A stretch of 64,000 bases of DNA from Fulvia fulva. Taxonomy: Eukaryota; Ascomycota; Dothideomycetes; Mycosphaerellales; Mycosphaerellaceae. Both the position numbers and the translations under genes were made by a program. Below, in pieces: positions 10,315 through 21,400 of this stretch. The notes below the pieces were generated by a model. That model ran no database searches. It was given only the letters and a program-made list of their open reading frames with translations, and was not told where the DNA came from. The first letter of the stretch is position 1; each line of letters opens with the position of its first letter. The stretch lies in the NCBI RefSeq assembly GCF_020509005.1, contig NC_063020.1, positions 3,658,001-3,722,000 on the forward strand. Direction: 5' to 3'.

Positions 10315-11256
10315 ATGTACATCCGCGAAACAGTAGAGTCGGACCTGCAGCATGTCCTCGCCAAAAAGCAGAACTCGCTGCGCGCGACACTTCGCAAGAT
10401 GTCTCCGTTCCTTAGCAACGAGGCACTGGATAAGATGCTGCATAATGCTAGCAATGCCACACGAGAGGGCATGGAGCAAGCGTATGTTATTGCGATTACT
10501 TATCTCGAAGCCACTAGCTGATTCGCAGGCACAGAGCACCAGCCATCGCTGCGTCAAAGGCAAGGTTCAACTTTTTTCACTCTCTGCAGAGCTCACAAAC
10601 AGAATCTACGAAGACATCTTAGGGGAGCCTCGAGTGTGTTGCGTTCAGCAAGTCTCAATCTGCTTCGATGCGTATGAGGGAGGAAACAATTGGGAAACGT
10701 TCGGCGAAAGGCTCGAGAAGCTACCACCAATTGCCCAAGTCTGCCGCCAGATACGACAAGAGATTCTACCGATGTATTGCGACCTGCAACGCTTCGAGGC
10801 CTACGCCGACGTCGACAAAGAGCGCGCCCATACGCCAGCATTGGCTCAAAAGTTGCATGCCTGGCTGGTGTACATTGGCCCAGAATACGCTCGACTGATT
10901 AAGCACTTGGCCATCAAAATGCCCTTACCTCAGTGTATGTGCTCCTGGAGAGATCAATACTGCGGTAACGACTGCGGTGCCTGGATCCGGAGTCTTCTGA
11001 AGATGTCTGGTCCTACCTCGAGCTGCAGAATTTCGGCATCAAGGCGTCAGTAGTTCGAGGGCTTTTCGGAAGGGAGGACAACGACTTTCCTTATCGAGGA
11101 AATCATTGGCATGACAGAGATAGCAATGATGTCCGTGAGCTCTGGTGGCAGCCGGTCCATGGTGAGGAAGCTCGCAAGGAGGACAATGGAGAATCTGATT
11201 CCGAGGAGGATGATGATGAGGAAAGTGATGAAGAATGTGATAGCGACGATGATTGA
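10315..11256 (+). pseudogene. Tandem family copy 3, two one-base deletions
   Basis: Exon 1 10315-10481 (SPFLSNEALDKMLHNASNA), a 47 nt phase-2 intron (GTATGT...TCGCAG), exon 2 from 10529. The frame breaks first at a run of six T at 10572-10577 (seven would restore NFFSLSAEL) and again at 10982-10984, where GG instead of GGG shifts the frame after DCGAW. Across these breaks the family pattern is clear: NRIYEDILG, KLPPIAQVCRQIRQEILPMY, WLVYIGPEYARLIKHLAIKM, a C-rich patch, then VVRGLFGRED and a long acidic tail ending at TGA 11254-11256. Both breaks are single-base losses in short homopolymers, as in real slippage or long-read error. As sequenced the product ends soon after exon 2 begins. Confidence 0.8.
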
Positions 11257-11992
11257 AGGGACCCATTTTTCTCTCACTGCAGGGCAGGGTCACTACAATG
11301 GTTAGTCTCGATTCAACCTTTCGAGCCTAAGAACAGCTACTGACCTTTCGGAGAGTACTCGACAAGTAAGAGCTCCGTAAGGGAGCTCGACAACACACTC
11401 GATATTACAGCTTCATACTGTAGCAGTGCAGAGCAAGAGGCCTTACAGCCGCCAAGGGAGCTGATCACTCGATACTGCCCCGACGTTTGCTTTGTCGCGG
11501 GTTAGCATCTGCTGCATGACGAAAAGACTGAATGGCGGAATAACAATAGAGATACTGCAGATGAATTCGACCAGATCTGCACTCTTTCACTCCAAGGCTC
11601 GTGATCCACCTCTCCATGAGTCACACGCCGGTGGACAGTGCTTCATAGCTGCCAGTTCTTTTTCTAGCCTTTAAGTGGCTAGACACAACTAGTCAACTCG
11701 CATGCAGCGCTTCATGGACCTTCGCTCGGGCTCGCATAGTCGAGCCACATTACGTGCTACCATGCTGAGTGCTTTCCGTTGCTCAGATTTCGTTGCTCAG
11801 ATACCAACAACAGCGACTTCTGAGCAGATAGAAGTCGTTGCGATATTCGGTGAATGGCCAGTTCTCCCCAGGATCTTTGTGCATTCACTACTACCCTCGC
11901 ATTCACATGCAAACAGTTTTCGCATGACTCATTGGTGTTCCCGACACATCCTTTGTTAAAACTCATTGCGACTTCGATCTTTGTTTTAAACA
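11257..11992. other. Intergenic, 736 bp
   Basis: No gene recognised between family copies 3 and 4. Frames at 11702-11959 and 11757-12020 overlap on opposite strands without a family signature. Confidence 0.5.
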
Positions 11993-12870
11993 ATGACAGT
12001 TTCCACAACATTCGACACAATGAACGAAATGAGTCCCGACATGGAGAACTTCCTCACAAGGCAACAGGAGGAGCTAGCTGTCAAGCTGCGCCAAGAGTAC
12101 CCTTTCCTCAACCGCGATGCTCTCGAAAAACTACTTGCCGATACTGACAAGGTCGTCCGCGAGAATATACGAGAACAGTAAGTAAGATGACACAATGACT
12201 TGCGAGAAATTTACTAATAAGCGAGCAGGAAGCCGGTGATGGAAGCAACCAAAGCACGCTTCGACTTCTTCAGTCTGCCAACGGAGCTGCGCAACGACAT
12301 TTACGAACAATCTCTTAATTGCCTGGCGAGTGCTGCGTCCAGACAGTCGTGATCTCACATTTAGAAAACTTCTATTCCCGCACCCCAGTACTTGGACGAA
12401 TGGGCTCTGCCCATCATTGCGGTGTCTCGCGAACCAGCCATCGACTACGAGCAGAGACCTTACCGATCTACTATGGCCAAACCACTTTCATCGCTTACAC
12501 AGCCGAGCAGCTCCACCCAGGGACTGATCCGTCGATGGCCTTGGCCGATGTGCAGAAATGGTTGAAGACGATCGGCGTCGAGCACGCTGGCATGATCAAG
12601 CGTCTTATCATTCGGGTACCCTTACCAGAGGGAAGGTGTACATGGGTTCATGGCTGTGACGACGACAAGTGCGAGGCCGCAAAAGTCCCTAGCGACCGAT
12701 CGCCTCTCGCAGTTGGGTTTGGTCTCGTAGAGCTTGGTTTGGATCCGGCATGTATCGAGTTGGAGTTTGGCGATGTTTTGTAGGATGATTTCGAAGGATG
12801 GGGCGGTTTTGGTGACTTCGACGAGGATCCGGCAGGGACGGTTGCATGGAAGGCCAAGCCCTTCAAATGA
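11993..12870 (+). pseudogene. Tandem family copy 4, frameshifted and with an in-frame stop
   Basis: Exon 1 from ATG 11993 (12020 also possible) to 12177 codes QEYPFLNRDALEKLLADT; a 51 nt phase-2 intron has a clear branch-like CTAAT; exon 2 starts at 12229 with RFDFFSLPTELRNDIYEQ. One base is missing near 12318, after which the family frame continues as PGECCVQTVVISH. Around 12370-12450 parts of the PPITQVSRQIR region lie in different frames (LPIIAVSR in one, LRAETLPIYYGQTTFIAY in another), so more indels are likely. The remaining part (VQKWLKTIGVEHAGMIKRL, CTWVHGCDDDKC) is well kept. A TAG at 12781-12783 is followed in frame by DDFEGWGGFGDFDEDPAGTV to a second stop at 12868-12870, suggesting the original end. 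This is the most decayed copy. Confidence 0.75.
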
Positions 12871-13529
12871 GACGGCCATGTGGCTGGAAAAGACATGGAC
12901 GAAGAATCAATACCCCTTTACACACTCTGTCGGTCCAAGTCTGTGCGGAGGCCCTGTCTAAGTTTTGAACGTTGCTTAACAACGACAGAGTCTAACTGGT
13001 CCGGTCTGTCGCTGCATGGCTTGCACAGGCACTTCTGTGAACGCAATCCAGCTTAACGCCCTGTTACCAGGGTAGAGACTTTTGTGTACGAGTTTGCAAA
13101 GGGATGAGCGTCGAGTCGGTCAGACATGAATAGCTACAATCTAGACGTCACTAACGCAACTCAACCACATTGCCAATCTGCGACCTCAACAATACCACGG
13201 CACGTGCACAAACAAGCATCTCCTGTGTCAAGAGAGTATCATGTACGACATTGATGCATCAACTCACCGGATAAAGCTTGTCGTCCGCCCCAACTTGGGA
13301 GAACCTGACTCGATTCAGCGCCCGTCTCCGATGTTTATGGGATGTGATTGCGATGGTCAGGTGCCGCCGGGCTGGTAAACGTTCTGTATACAGAAGAATC
13401 GTAGAAAGTCATAACTTTACAGAAGAAGCAGAATTGAAGAAGCCATACCACATCACTCGCTGCTCGTTGCTGTGATCCCATCCATCAACCATAGTCAAAG
13501 TCGAACAACACCATCAAGATGCTGCGAAC
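12871..13529. other. Intergenic, 659 bp
   Basis: No coding signal seen. It lies between the tandem family (plus) and the 3' end of the secreted protein gene (minus), so it contains two transcript ends. Confidence 0.5.
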
Positions 13530-14531
13530 CTATGCCTGAACTCCCCGACAAACCTGCCCCTTCACCAACTCCCCATCCAACCCCGCCTCACTCATAGCCT
13601 CCGCCTTGAGATTCTTACACAACCACTGCAAATACCCCTGCGCATTGCTCACATTCCTGAGCACCGTGACATACTGCCTACTCCTCCACTCCCTCATCTT
13701 CGCCTTCACATCCGGCACCTTCAACACCGTCTGAAAACTACACAACGTCTGCTCCACACACTGTGGATCCAACTGTAAATTCTCCCACTTCCTCCCATTC
13801 GCGCCCGCATACGTGCACATACCACTAAGCTCCTCCGGCGACGCGGCGGAAGAGGCATACTCCCACGCAAACAGTTTACTCGAGGCTTCCTTATAGTCCG
13901 CGAGGGCAGAGAGGTTGCGCTCGCCGAGAGCTGTGAAGGGGTTTGGGCCAAGTTTGGTGGAGCCGGCGTTGCAGGTGGAGTTTATGAGAGCGGAGGAGTC
14001 GAGGAGGAAGGCATCGATTTGCTTGAAGCGGAGGTTATCGCAGAGGTAGTTCCAGACTGTGGGGTTTGTGGAGTCGAAGGAGTTTAGGAGGAGGGTGGCG
14101 TAGACTTTTGTGTTGTAGAGGACGACTTTTGGGAGGGCGAGTTCGGCGTTGGGGGCGGTTGAGGTGTTGCAGAGAGGGGCTGGGTATGGTCGTTAGCATG
14201 AACTATTTCTGTAAGGGCATGAGTGAGACTTACCAGCGATGTTGTCGACGACCAGGCCTTGGTTGGACCATTTGGTGTAGGCGCCATCTTTGAGGCCGTT
14301 GCAGGTGGTGTCGAGCTCGTCTGTGTCTTTTGCTGCACCAGCGAGTTGCCAGCCGAAGGCTGTGGAAGCGTTACGCATATGCTCCTCGTATGGGTCTGTG
14401 CATGGGACTGCGAAGTGGGTCAATATCCGTTCAAGGTAGCTCATGATGATCGACTTACCAGCAGTGGTGTCAACCGGCGCAGCAGTCGAGAACGCCGCCA
14501 GCGCAGCGACGAGAAGTGTCAGATGCTGCAT
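13530..14531 (-). CDS. Secreted cysteine-containing protein of unknown function
   Basis: Three exons: 14531-14459, 14407-14234 and 14179-13530, with introns of 51 and 54 nt (both GTAAGT...CAG, both phase 1), giving about 298 residues. The N terminus MQHLTLLVAALAAFSTAAPV is a clear signal peptide. The mature part holds about ten cysteines (for example VPCTDPYEE, TTCNGL, APLCNTS, INSTCNAG, GMCTYAG, PQCVEQTLCSF, WLCKNL, QVCRGV), an even number that could form disulfides, and several N-glycosylation sites. I do not recognise the family. No catalytic motif, transmembrane segment or GPI signal seen. Likely an extracellular or wall-associated protein; an effector role would be guesswork. Confidence 0.8.
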
Positions 14532-15399
14532 TTCGGATGTAGCAGAAGTTGATATGTATGTCTTGTGGTATCGCAGATCGAGCGGCTGGCCTTGGCTCAG
14601 TAAGTAGGTACAAGCAGGTAGAAACGATTGTAGTAACGAGTGATGACTGTGCTGATCCTGAGCAGGAAAGAAGTAGTGGATCTACCACTGTCGTACCTGT
14701 CAAAGGCTCATATGCATAACGAATGCGAAGGTTGATTGGCAATATACTGAGCAACAACCTGCCAGAACTCAGCAGAGTCGGAGAGAAAAGGGCTGAAGGT
14801 AAAGGAACGACCGTAGCGAAGCGTGCGAAGCGTGCGAAGGTAGATCAGAGGTAACACGACCAGGTGTATGCTCCCCATGCAGAAGCGACGAGAATCAAAG
14901 ATTGTGCCCAGGCCCTCTAGTTGTCTCGATGGCCGCCAACATCCGCAGGTCAGGGCGTTTCATCAAAGGCCTGTGGTGGCGTCGGCTTCCCCAACTTTAG
15001 CCCGTTTCACAGCAGCGCGCTCATCACACACCCGCGTCTCCCAGACAGAGCCGCCCAGTGCACCTATAGGCTAGTCAGCTGCTCAGACTCCCGAATTTCA
15101 TGGCGTGGTACTGAATCGGGTGTCGCATTTCCAAGGCCCGCCAAAACAATGCGTCTCGCGTGGCAACGCCACGAGTCTCACGCTGCTTCTACTGTGCGTC
15201 GTCCGGGATTCGCTGTTCTCGCATTTGTTCATCACCGTGGCGCTTGTACCTGCAATACGAGTTGTCTTGTCGCGTGGGCGGCTGTCCTCTGCACGTCGGA
15301 GCATTGTTTCGACACAAAGCACTGGCGGAATGGAGGCGCGATCGCCTCGGATGGGTGTCACTGGGTGGCTTTATTCTTACATATATACAGGCTCCTCCC
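14532..15399. other. Intergenic, 868 bp
   Basis: Holds the promoter of the secreted protein gene and the 3' end of the complex I gene. Long frames on the plus strand here (14921-15466) have arginine/serine/cysteine-rich, family-less products and run antisense into the complex I gene; I treat them as chance. Confidence 0.5.
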
Positions 15400-16397
15400 T
15401 TACAGTGCACCATCCTTTCTGAGCGTCTGTTCGGGTGTTGGGAGATCGCCCAGCAGGTTCGTCTGACCTGCTGCATTCTCGCAGCTTATACGCTGGCTCA
15501 ATGGGCCAGGTGCGGGAATCTTTACGCCCTGTGCTGTGTATCCTGCGCCTCCCTGCTTCAAGCTCTTCCCTGTGCTTTGACCAGAGACTTGGTCTTTACC
15601 GCTCTCACCCGCAAGACCTGGTGCCCAGCCACTTGCGCCCGTCTTCTCTGCAGCTTCCTTCAGTGCATCGAGAAGCTGCTTAGTCGTCTCGGGTGTCAGA
15701 TCCTCGTAGTAATCGTCGTTGATCTGGACCATCGGGGCGTTGGCGCAGGCGCCTAGGCATTCGACTTCGGTAAATGTGAAGATGTTATCCTTGGTGGTCT
15801 CGCCGTGGTGGATGCCGAGGTGGTCCTCAATCGCTTTCATGATGCCATCGCTTCCTCGTAGCTGACAAGGAGTCTGCAGCTTGTCAGTCAATGCTTCCTG
15901 CACATCTTCCTCGCCTCTCTACCTACCGTTGTGCAGCACTGGATGTGAAATCTGCCGACAGGATTCCGGTTGTACATGGTGTAGAATGTGGCCACCTCGT
16001 ATACGCGCATCGGAGGCATCTCCAATATCCTCGCCACCTCGTTCATGACACTGATGCTCGTGAATCCATGCTGGCGCTGTCCGAGGTCTAGTAGGGGCAT
16101 CACTGCCGCCTTCTTGTATTGGCTGGGGTACCGGCTAAGCACTTCCTTGATGAGCTCCTCATTCTGCTTGTTGAACCGAAAGGGGATATCTAGATTGTTC
16201 TCAGGTGTGTTTCGATGCTGTAGAGCCTGTCAGACTGCGACCGGAGGAGTGCTGGTCAGAGAGTGTGTGCATACCACATTGAGCGAGGCGCTCTTTGCTA
16301 CGCTCGAGACCTGGAATGTCCGGCGCTGTTCCCGTATACAGCTTCGCACAGCTCTTGTGCTGCTTCTGAAGAGCGTCGGCACGTACTTCGAGGCCAT
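15400..16397 (-). CDS. nuo-24: NADH:ubiquinone oxidoreductase 24 kDa subunit, mitochondrial
   Basis: Three exons: 16397-16275, 16226-15927 and 15873-15400, introns of 48 and 53 nt, about 298 residues. It is the peripheral-arm subunit of respiratory complex I (NDUFV2/NuoE type) carrying the [2Fe-2S] cluster N1a. The N terminus [20 protein letters not shown] is basic and hydroxyl-rich, a mitochondrial presequence. Conserved stretches: [46 protein letters not shown], then the cluster ligands in C-TTTPC spanning the exon 2/3 junction and in [11 protein letters not shown]. The C-terminal [15 protein letters not shown] is typical of fungal forms. Fully open and of normal length. Confidence 0.95.
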
Positions 16398-16721
16398 AGT
16401 GTTGTGTGAATCGTGTTGCGCTGGTGGGAGGAGAGCTTGAGTGCTTTCAAGATTGGAAGCGCATTGGAAGACACCTAGGTAAGCATCGACGTGATTGGTT
16501 CGAGTTGCGGCCGATGATCCGAACTGTCAGTCGATGAGAGCATCACACATCTGAGAGATGACAACATGTATGAAGCACCAAGAACATCTTGGCATCAGAG
16601 CAAACTATCTTACAATAATGTACATGCAACATAATGGGGTATCTCACACAACCGCCCCAACGCCAATCATGCTCGCTGATGCAGAGCGCCTCGTCCAATG
16701 CCATTATCATGTATCGCTTCG
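16398..16721. other. Intergenic between two minus-strand genes
   Basis: Upstream region of the complex I subunit gene and 3' end of the kinase gene. Nothing else seen. Confidence 0.5.
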
Positions 16722-18122
16722 TCAGTCTTCAGCCTTCGCGCCCACCTCGCTGCTCGCATCCGAGGCTGGAGTTCCTGAGAGCCACGAATGCTCCAGCGCC
16801 TTCCCTGCACTCATGCGCTTGCCGTGATCAAGCTCGAGACAGCACTTCATGAAGTCGATGGTCTCCAATTCCTCCTCGGTCAAGCCAGAGTCGCCATCTT
16901 TCTTGTTACGTCCGGTGGCCCAAAGGATGATCTTTTCCCAGCTGTGACCGTTTTCGGAGATGGTAGGTATGTTTGTCTCCATCACCTGTCCGTGAAGTAA
17001 CGCAACCTCCTTCATTCTCCTCTTGCCGAAGATTGTGCAAAGCTCAAGGAAGGCATCGATGTCGTCTGCTGAGTGGAAGAACGGGAATCGCTTTGACAAG
17101 AATGTGAGCAGGATGATGCCGCAGCTCCAAACGTCGATCAAGCAAGTCTGCGCGGTACATTTGAGCAGCACTTCAGGAGCCCGGAAGCCACGAGTTCCTG
17201 CTCTGTTTGCGCGACGCGATGAACGCTGATCCTCCTTGGGATATGTTGGCTTGACGTCGGCCTGGTTTGCAGCACGTGCAGCAGCTCTGGTCGAGGCGTA
17301 TACTGATGAATTGATCTTGCGTTGTCTATCTGGGGACTCCAAACAACAAGTGCACTGGTGCCAGTCTGTGCCCTCACGCTCTGCTAGACCAAAGTCCACA
17401 AGCACGCCTCTTTGTTGAGCGGGCGAGTAGAGAAAGTTCGTCGGCTTGATATCCCGGTGAATTATCTCTGCCTCGTGCGTCGACTTGATGGCTGTGAACA
17501 GGCTGTGGAAGTAGATTCGCATCTCGGAAACGGTGAAGTCGCGGTAGTAGTCTCGAAAGTCCTTGTGCTGGAAGAAGGGCAGGATTGCGATGACCTGGTC
17601 CTGGTGGCGGAAGGCAGTGATGAGTGGGCAGACATTGGGCGAATCTCGAAGGTCATGTAGTAGCTCCAGCTCGTTGAGGATGCGCGTTGGTGAAGATGTG
17701 ACATAGATCTTCTTGATCGCAACGAAGCGAGGTTTGGGTGGACGATTCTGGTTCTGCTTGAGCGAGTTCTGGCTGTCGGCGTTCTCCTTCTCGGCGTCGA
17801 AGTCCCATTCGTTGACATAGTGGTCGTATAGCAGATCCTCCGCTTTGTAGACTGTGGAGAAGGTGCCCTCGCCAATGCGATTTATGAGGCGATATCGCTG
17901 GGTGATGTTCTTGAAACTCGCCTCGAACTTGTCCATGTCCTCCATCACAGCGTCGTCCACGTCTTCTTGGTCCTCTTCGGATACTGTGCCACCGCTCTCC
18001 TCAAGCGGACCTCTGCTCTCATCCATGTCTTCCGTGTCGTCCTCGGTGCTATCTCCGTGTTGACCGGGCTCATCCTCGTGCACCACCACCGCTTCCTGCG
18101 CTCTTCTTGCCGTCGTTGCCAT
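16722..18122 (-). CDS. cdc7: Cdc7/Hsk1-type protein kinase
   Basis: A single-exon gene of 466 residues. The kinase parts in order: GEGTFSTVYKA loop (about 80-90), VAIKKIYV lysine, catalytic HRDIKPTNFLYS, DFGLAERE, and GTRGFRAPEVLLK in the activation segment. A large insert between DFG and the APE motif, with CTCC and basic residues, and an NVCPLITAFRHQDQVIAILP stretch are features of the Cdc7 catalytic subunit of the Dbf4-dependent kinase, which phosphorylates the Mcm2-7 helicase at origins in the nucleus. The N-terminal 60 residues are acidic. It is divergent from condensin subunit 1, with 302 bp between the starts. Intact. Confidence 0.9.
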   Translation of the reverse strand: MATTARRAQEAVVVHEDEPGQHGDSTEDDTEDMDESRGPLEESGGTVSEEDQEDVDDAVMEDMDKFEASFKNITQRYRLINRIGEGTFSTVYKAEDLLYDHYVNEWDFDAEKENADSQNSLKQNQNRPPKPRFVAIKKIYVTSSPTRILNELELLHDLRDSPNVCPLITAFRHQDQVIAILPFFQHKDFRDYYRDFTVSEMRIYFHSLFTAIKSTHEAEIIHRDIKPTNFLYSPAQQRGVLVDFGLAEREGTDWHQCTCCLESPDRQRKINSSVYASTRAAARAANQADVKPTYPKEDQRSSRRANRAGTRGFRAPEVLLKCTAQTCLIDVWSCGIILLTFLSKRFPFFHSADDIDAFLELCTIFGKRRMKEVALLHGQVMETNIPTISENGHSWEKIILWATGRNKKDGDSGLTEEELETIDFMKCCLELDHGKRMSAGKALEHSWLSGTPASDASSEVGAKAED

Positions 18123-18259
18123 TGTGTCCGAATGGACTCACCAGCAGCTTGAGATCGGTCAGCCACAACTACATGAAGGAGCGAAGTAGTGTGACATGCA
18201 GGAGTGAATGGTAATACGGGGCAGGACTTTGCAGTGCAGTGAAGTGAAGCAGGTGGGGG

Positions 18260-18265
18260 ACGCGT
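18260..18265. promoter_or_regulatory. MCB-type element ACGCGT
   Basis: Exact palindromic ACGCGT, 138 bp from the kinase ATG and 160 bp from the condensin ATG. Known as the MBF site of replication genes in yeasts; function here is inferred. Confidence 0.5.
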
Positions 18266-18350
18266 TCTTTTCGGGGCAGAAAGCGCGACGGGCGTGTTTA
18301 CCCATCAAAACACAGCAACCGAACTTTGTCGCAACACGACCACTGCACTG

Positions 18351-18375
18351 CTTGCTTGCTTGCTTGCTTGCTTGC
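18351..18375. repeat. CTTG tetranucleotide microsatellite
   Basis: Six CTTG units in a row, plus one base, in the leader of condensin subunit 1. Confidence 0.9.
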
Positions 18376-18424
18376 ACTGTTGGACATCACACTTTCTGCG
18401 CATTTTCGCGCACTTGTCGCCGGC

Positions 18425-21400
18425 ATGAGCGACTTTGACATTGGCGACGCCCTCACGGCATATCTCGACGACCCGCACGCGATACCGACACCTGAGGCCG
18501 ACGCAGCACTCGTCGACTGCGAGAACGACCCCGATGCGTTTACGCCAGGCGTGATCAACAGCGTGTTGAATGGAGTGGCAGATGCGGTAGGAGAGAATCC
18601 CGAGGCGATCTTACAAGCAAGCAACCTAGACAGCTTGCAGTTCCTGCTCAAGTGCGCGCCCACACTTCCCCCAGACCAGCAGCCGCCGGCAAACAGTAGA
18701 GATCGCGGCACTAACAGCGACCTCTTCGCGCTTTCTAGGCAAACCTCATTCATTCCTTCGCAATCCCTCGGCAAAGTCTTCGATCTCGTTATCAGCGGTC
18801 TCGCGGCAGAGGCCGAGATCGTGCACCATGAAGAGCAGGACGGCGAGACAGAGACAGCGCAGCATAAGCAGATTCTTGAGATCTTCGCATATCTGCTGCA
18901 ATGGTGCGTGGCAGCAGTAGAGGCGAAAAGCGCGGAGAAGACGCCCGCGCCAGCAAGAGGGAAGGGCGCGAAGGGCCCTAAGAGCAAGGCAGGACAGAAA
19001 GATGGCAATTGGGATCCTACTGCCCAGCTGCAGACTGCACTGGACACCATGGCGAAGGTCATGAAGCTGAAGCTATCCAAGATTTTCGTAACAACCAGCG
19101 AGCTCGACACATTCATTGGACTGTTCACGAGGCCGACATACCTGATCCTGGAGAGCGAGACGAGAGTCAAAAGCACTGCTATTCGCATGCACGCGTTCAA
19201 AGTGCTATGTGTGGCCATCAAACACCACGGACACGCATACGGAGCACAAACGAATATCATCCAGAATCTGACTTACTTCGAGCACCTTTCAGAACCGATG
19301 GCAGAGTTTCTGAACATCCTGTACGAGCAGTACGACTACCCACAGCTAGCCGAGGAAGTGATGAAAGAGCTATCGAACAAGGAGTTCAGCGCAAACGATA
19401 CCAAGGGACCGAAGTCAGTTTCGACTTTCGTGGCGCGACTGTCAGAGCTGGCACCACGGCTGGTACAGCGACAAGTCACATATCTAGCCAAGCTGCTGGA
19501 AAGCGAAAACTACACCCTTCGATGTGCAATCATCGAGGTTTGTGGCAATCTCATTGCCATGCTGTCTAAGGTCGAAGAGGGAGAGCGCAGGGAGGAGCAC
19601 AAAGGGCAGATCAATGCCTTCTTCGACGTGCTCGAAGAGCGATTCCTAGACATCAACCCATACTGCAGATGCCGAGCCATCCAGGTCTACGGAAAGTTGT
19701 GTGATCTCGAGACGAAATACCCCAAGCGCCGACAAAAGGCTGCCGAGCTTGCAGCACAAAGCCTGGAGGACAAGTCATCGAATGTGCGAAGAAATGCCAT
19801 CAAACTGCTTGCCAAGCTGATTGGTACGCATCCTTTCGCAATTCTCCACGGGGGCAAGCTCAGCTGGGCCGAGTGGAACGAGCGCCTGGAGGCTGTAGAG
19901 AACGAATTGGCCAGTCTCAAGCCTCCCGCTGGCACCCCAGGGCTGGGCGAGATTGACGAGCGTGAGAAGACGGTCGATGAGAGCATGCTCGAGGAGCCTA
20001 CGCAGATGCCCGGGTCTCCTGAGAAAGCGCCACGATCGGAAGAGGAGATGGCCGCGGCCATGCAAAAGGCCCAAGAACAAGCTGCAACCGCAGAGGCTCT
20101 CAACAAGCTGAGCTTGACCAGGCGATACTACGTTGAAGCGCTTCGTTTCATCGAGACACTCCATGAAGCTTCGCCTCACGTCACGCAGTTACTGTCATCG
20201 AAGAATAAGAGCGAGATCATCGAGGCCATGGACTTCTTCGTGACTGCAGATGCCTACTATGTGGAGACTGCAAAGACTGGTATCAGGCGCATGCTTCGAC
20301 TCATCTGGACAAAGGGCAACAGCGACGAAGGCAAAGGCGTACAAACACACTTGATCGATTGCTATCGAGGGCTGTTCTTCACTGCCCCAACAGACTATAG
20401 TCCACCCAATGCTGCACAATATGTTGCTCGCAACATGATGAGCTTGACGTATGGTGCTACACCTGCCGAGCTGACCTCACTGGAGCAATTGCTCGCCACC
20501 ATGATGAGGGAGAAGGCAATCAACGATCTCGTTATCGGCAAGCTCTGGTCGGTCTATGGGGTGCAAAAGCAGCAAATCTCCAAGTCGCAGCGACGTGGAG
20601 CCATCATCGTGCTAGGCATGCTAGCTTTAGCAGATCCCGAGATTGTTGTGCGCGAGATGGGAGCATGCCTCCGTATCGGACTGGGCGAGCACGGAAGGCG
20701 CGACCTTGTCCTGGCGAGATTTACCTGCATCGCCCTGATGCGAATGACGAACAGCAAGTCAGTGAAGGGTACAGAAGCACCACCAAGCACCCGCTTACCC
20801 AACGATCATGCTGTGCTCATCAAGCTGGCAAGCCTTCTTGAGATCGAAAGCGATAGTCGAGACTGGTACGGTCTAGCCGAACAGGCAGTTGGTGCTATTT
20901 ATGCTCTCTCCAGGCATCCGGATGTATTGTGCTCTGAAGTCCTGCGACGAAAGACCAAGACTGTATTTGCACGGCGACCAGCACCGTCTACCACCAGCGA
21001 AGAGCCCGAACACAGTCAGGTTGACGAGCAAGGCGATGTGGAGATGAGCGATATGCCCGAAGAGGCGTCTGCTGCAGAGGTGTTGCGGCCGACGACAGCG
21101 AAGTCCGACGCGTCTGATGGCATGGGCTCGGCACTCGCTCTGTCGCAGCTGCTGTTCGTGGTAGGACACGTCGCGCTGAAGCAGATTGTTCATCTCGAGC
21201 TCTGTGAGCAAGATTTCAAGCGACGAAAGGTGGACAAGGAGAAGTCCAACCCTCCTACATCAGCTAAAAAGGCTGCTGGTAGCAGAGCTGCGTCTGGAGC
21301 TCAGAAGAAAGAAGAAGAGCAGTCCGAAATGGACCTCATCGGCGGAACGACTGAAGATGACTTCACGGATGCTATCGCACATGTGCGAGAGCGCGAGCTT

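Larger units (their letters stand above)
18123..18424. promoter_or_regulatory. Divergent promoter of the cdc7-type kinase and condensin subunit 1
   Basis: 302 bp separate the two start codons. It contains one ACGCGT at 18260-18265 (the MluI cell-cycle box bound by MBF in yeasts), one TTTCGCG at 18404-18410 (the reverse complement of a CRCGAAA Swi4/6-type box) and a CTTG repeat. That one short region serves two cell-cycle genes suggests shared G1/S control; this is an inference from motifs only. Confidence 0.6.

Noticed and set aside
10315..11256. Programmed frameshifting in family copy 3
   Set aside because: Two separate shifts, no shared slippery motif in the other copies, and copy 1 needs none.
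12319..12783. Separate gene starting at 12319
   Set aside because: There is no ATG there (the codon is TTG), and the sequence continues family copy 4 after a one-base loss.
14921..15466. Long plus-strand frame of 181 codons
   Set aside because: No domain, odd arginine/serine/cysteine composition, and it runs antisense into the last exon of the complex I subunit gene.
18298..19260. Minus-strand frame of 320 codons
   Set aside because: Antisense shadow of the condensin subunit; product is low-complexity with no family.
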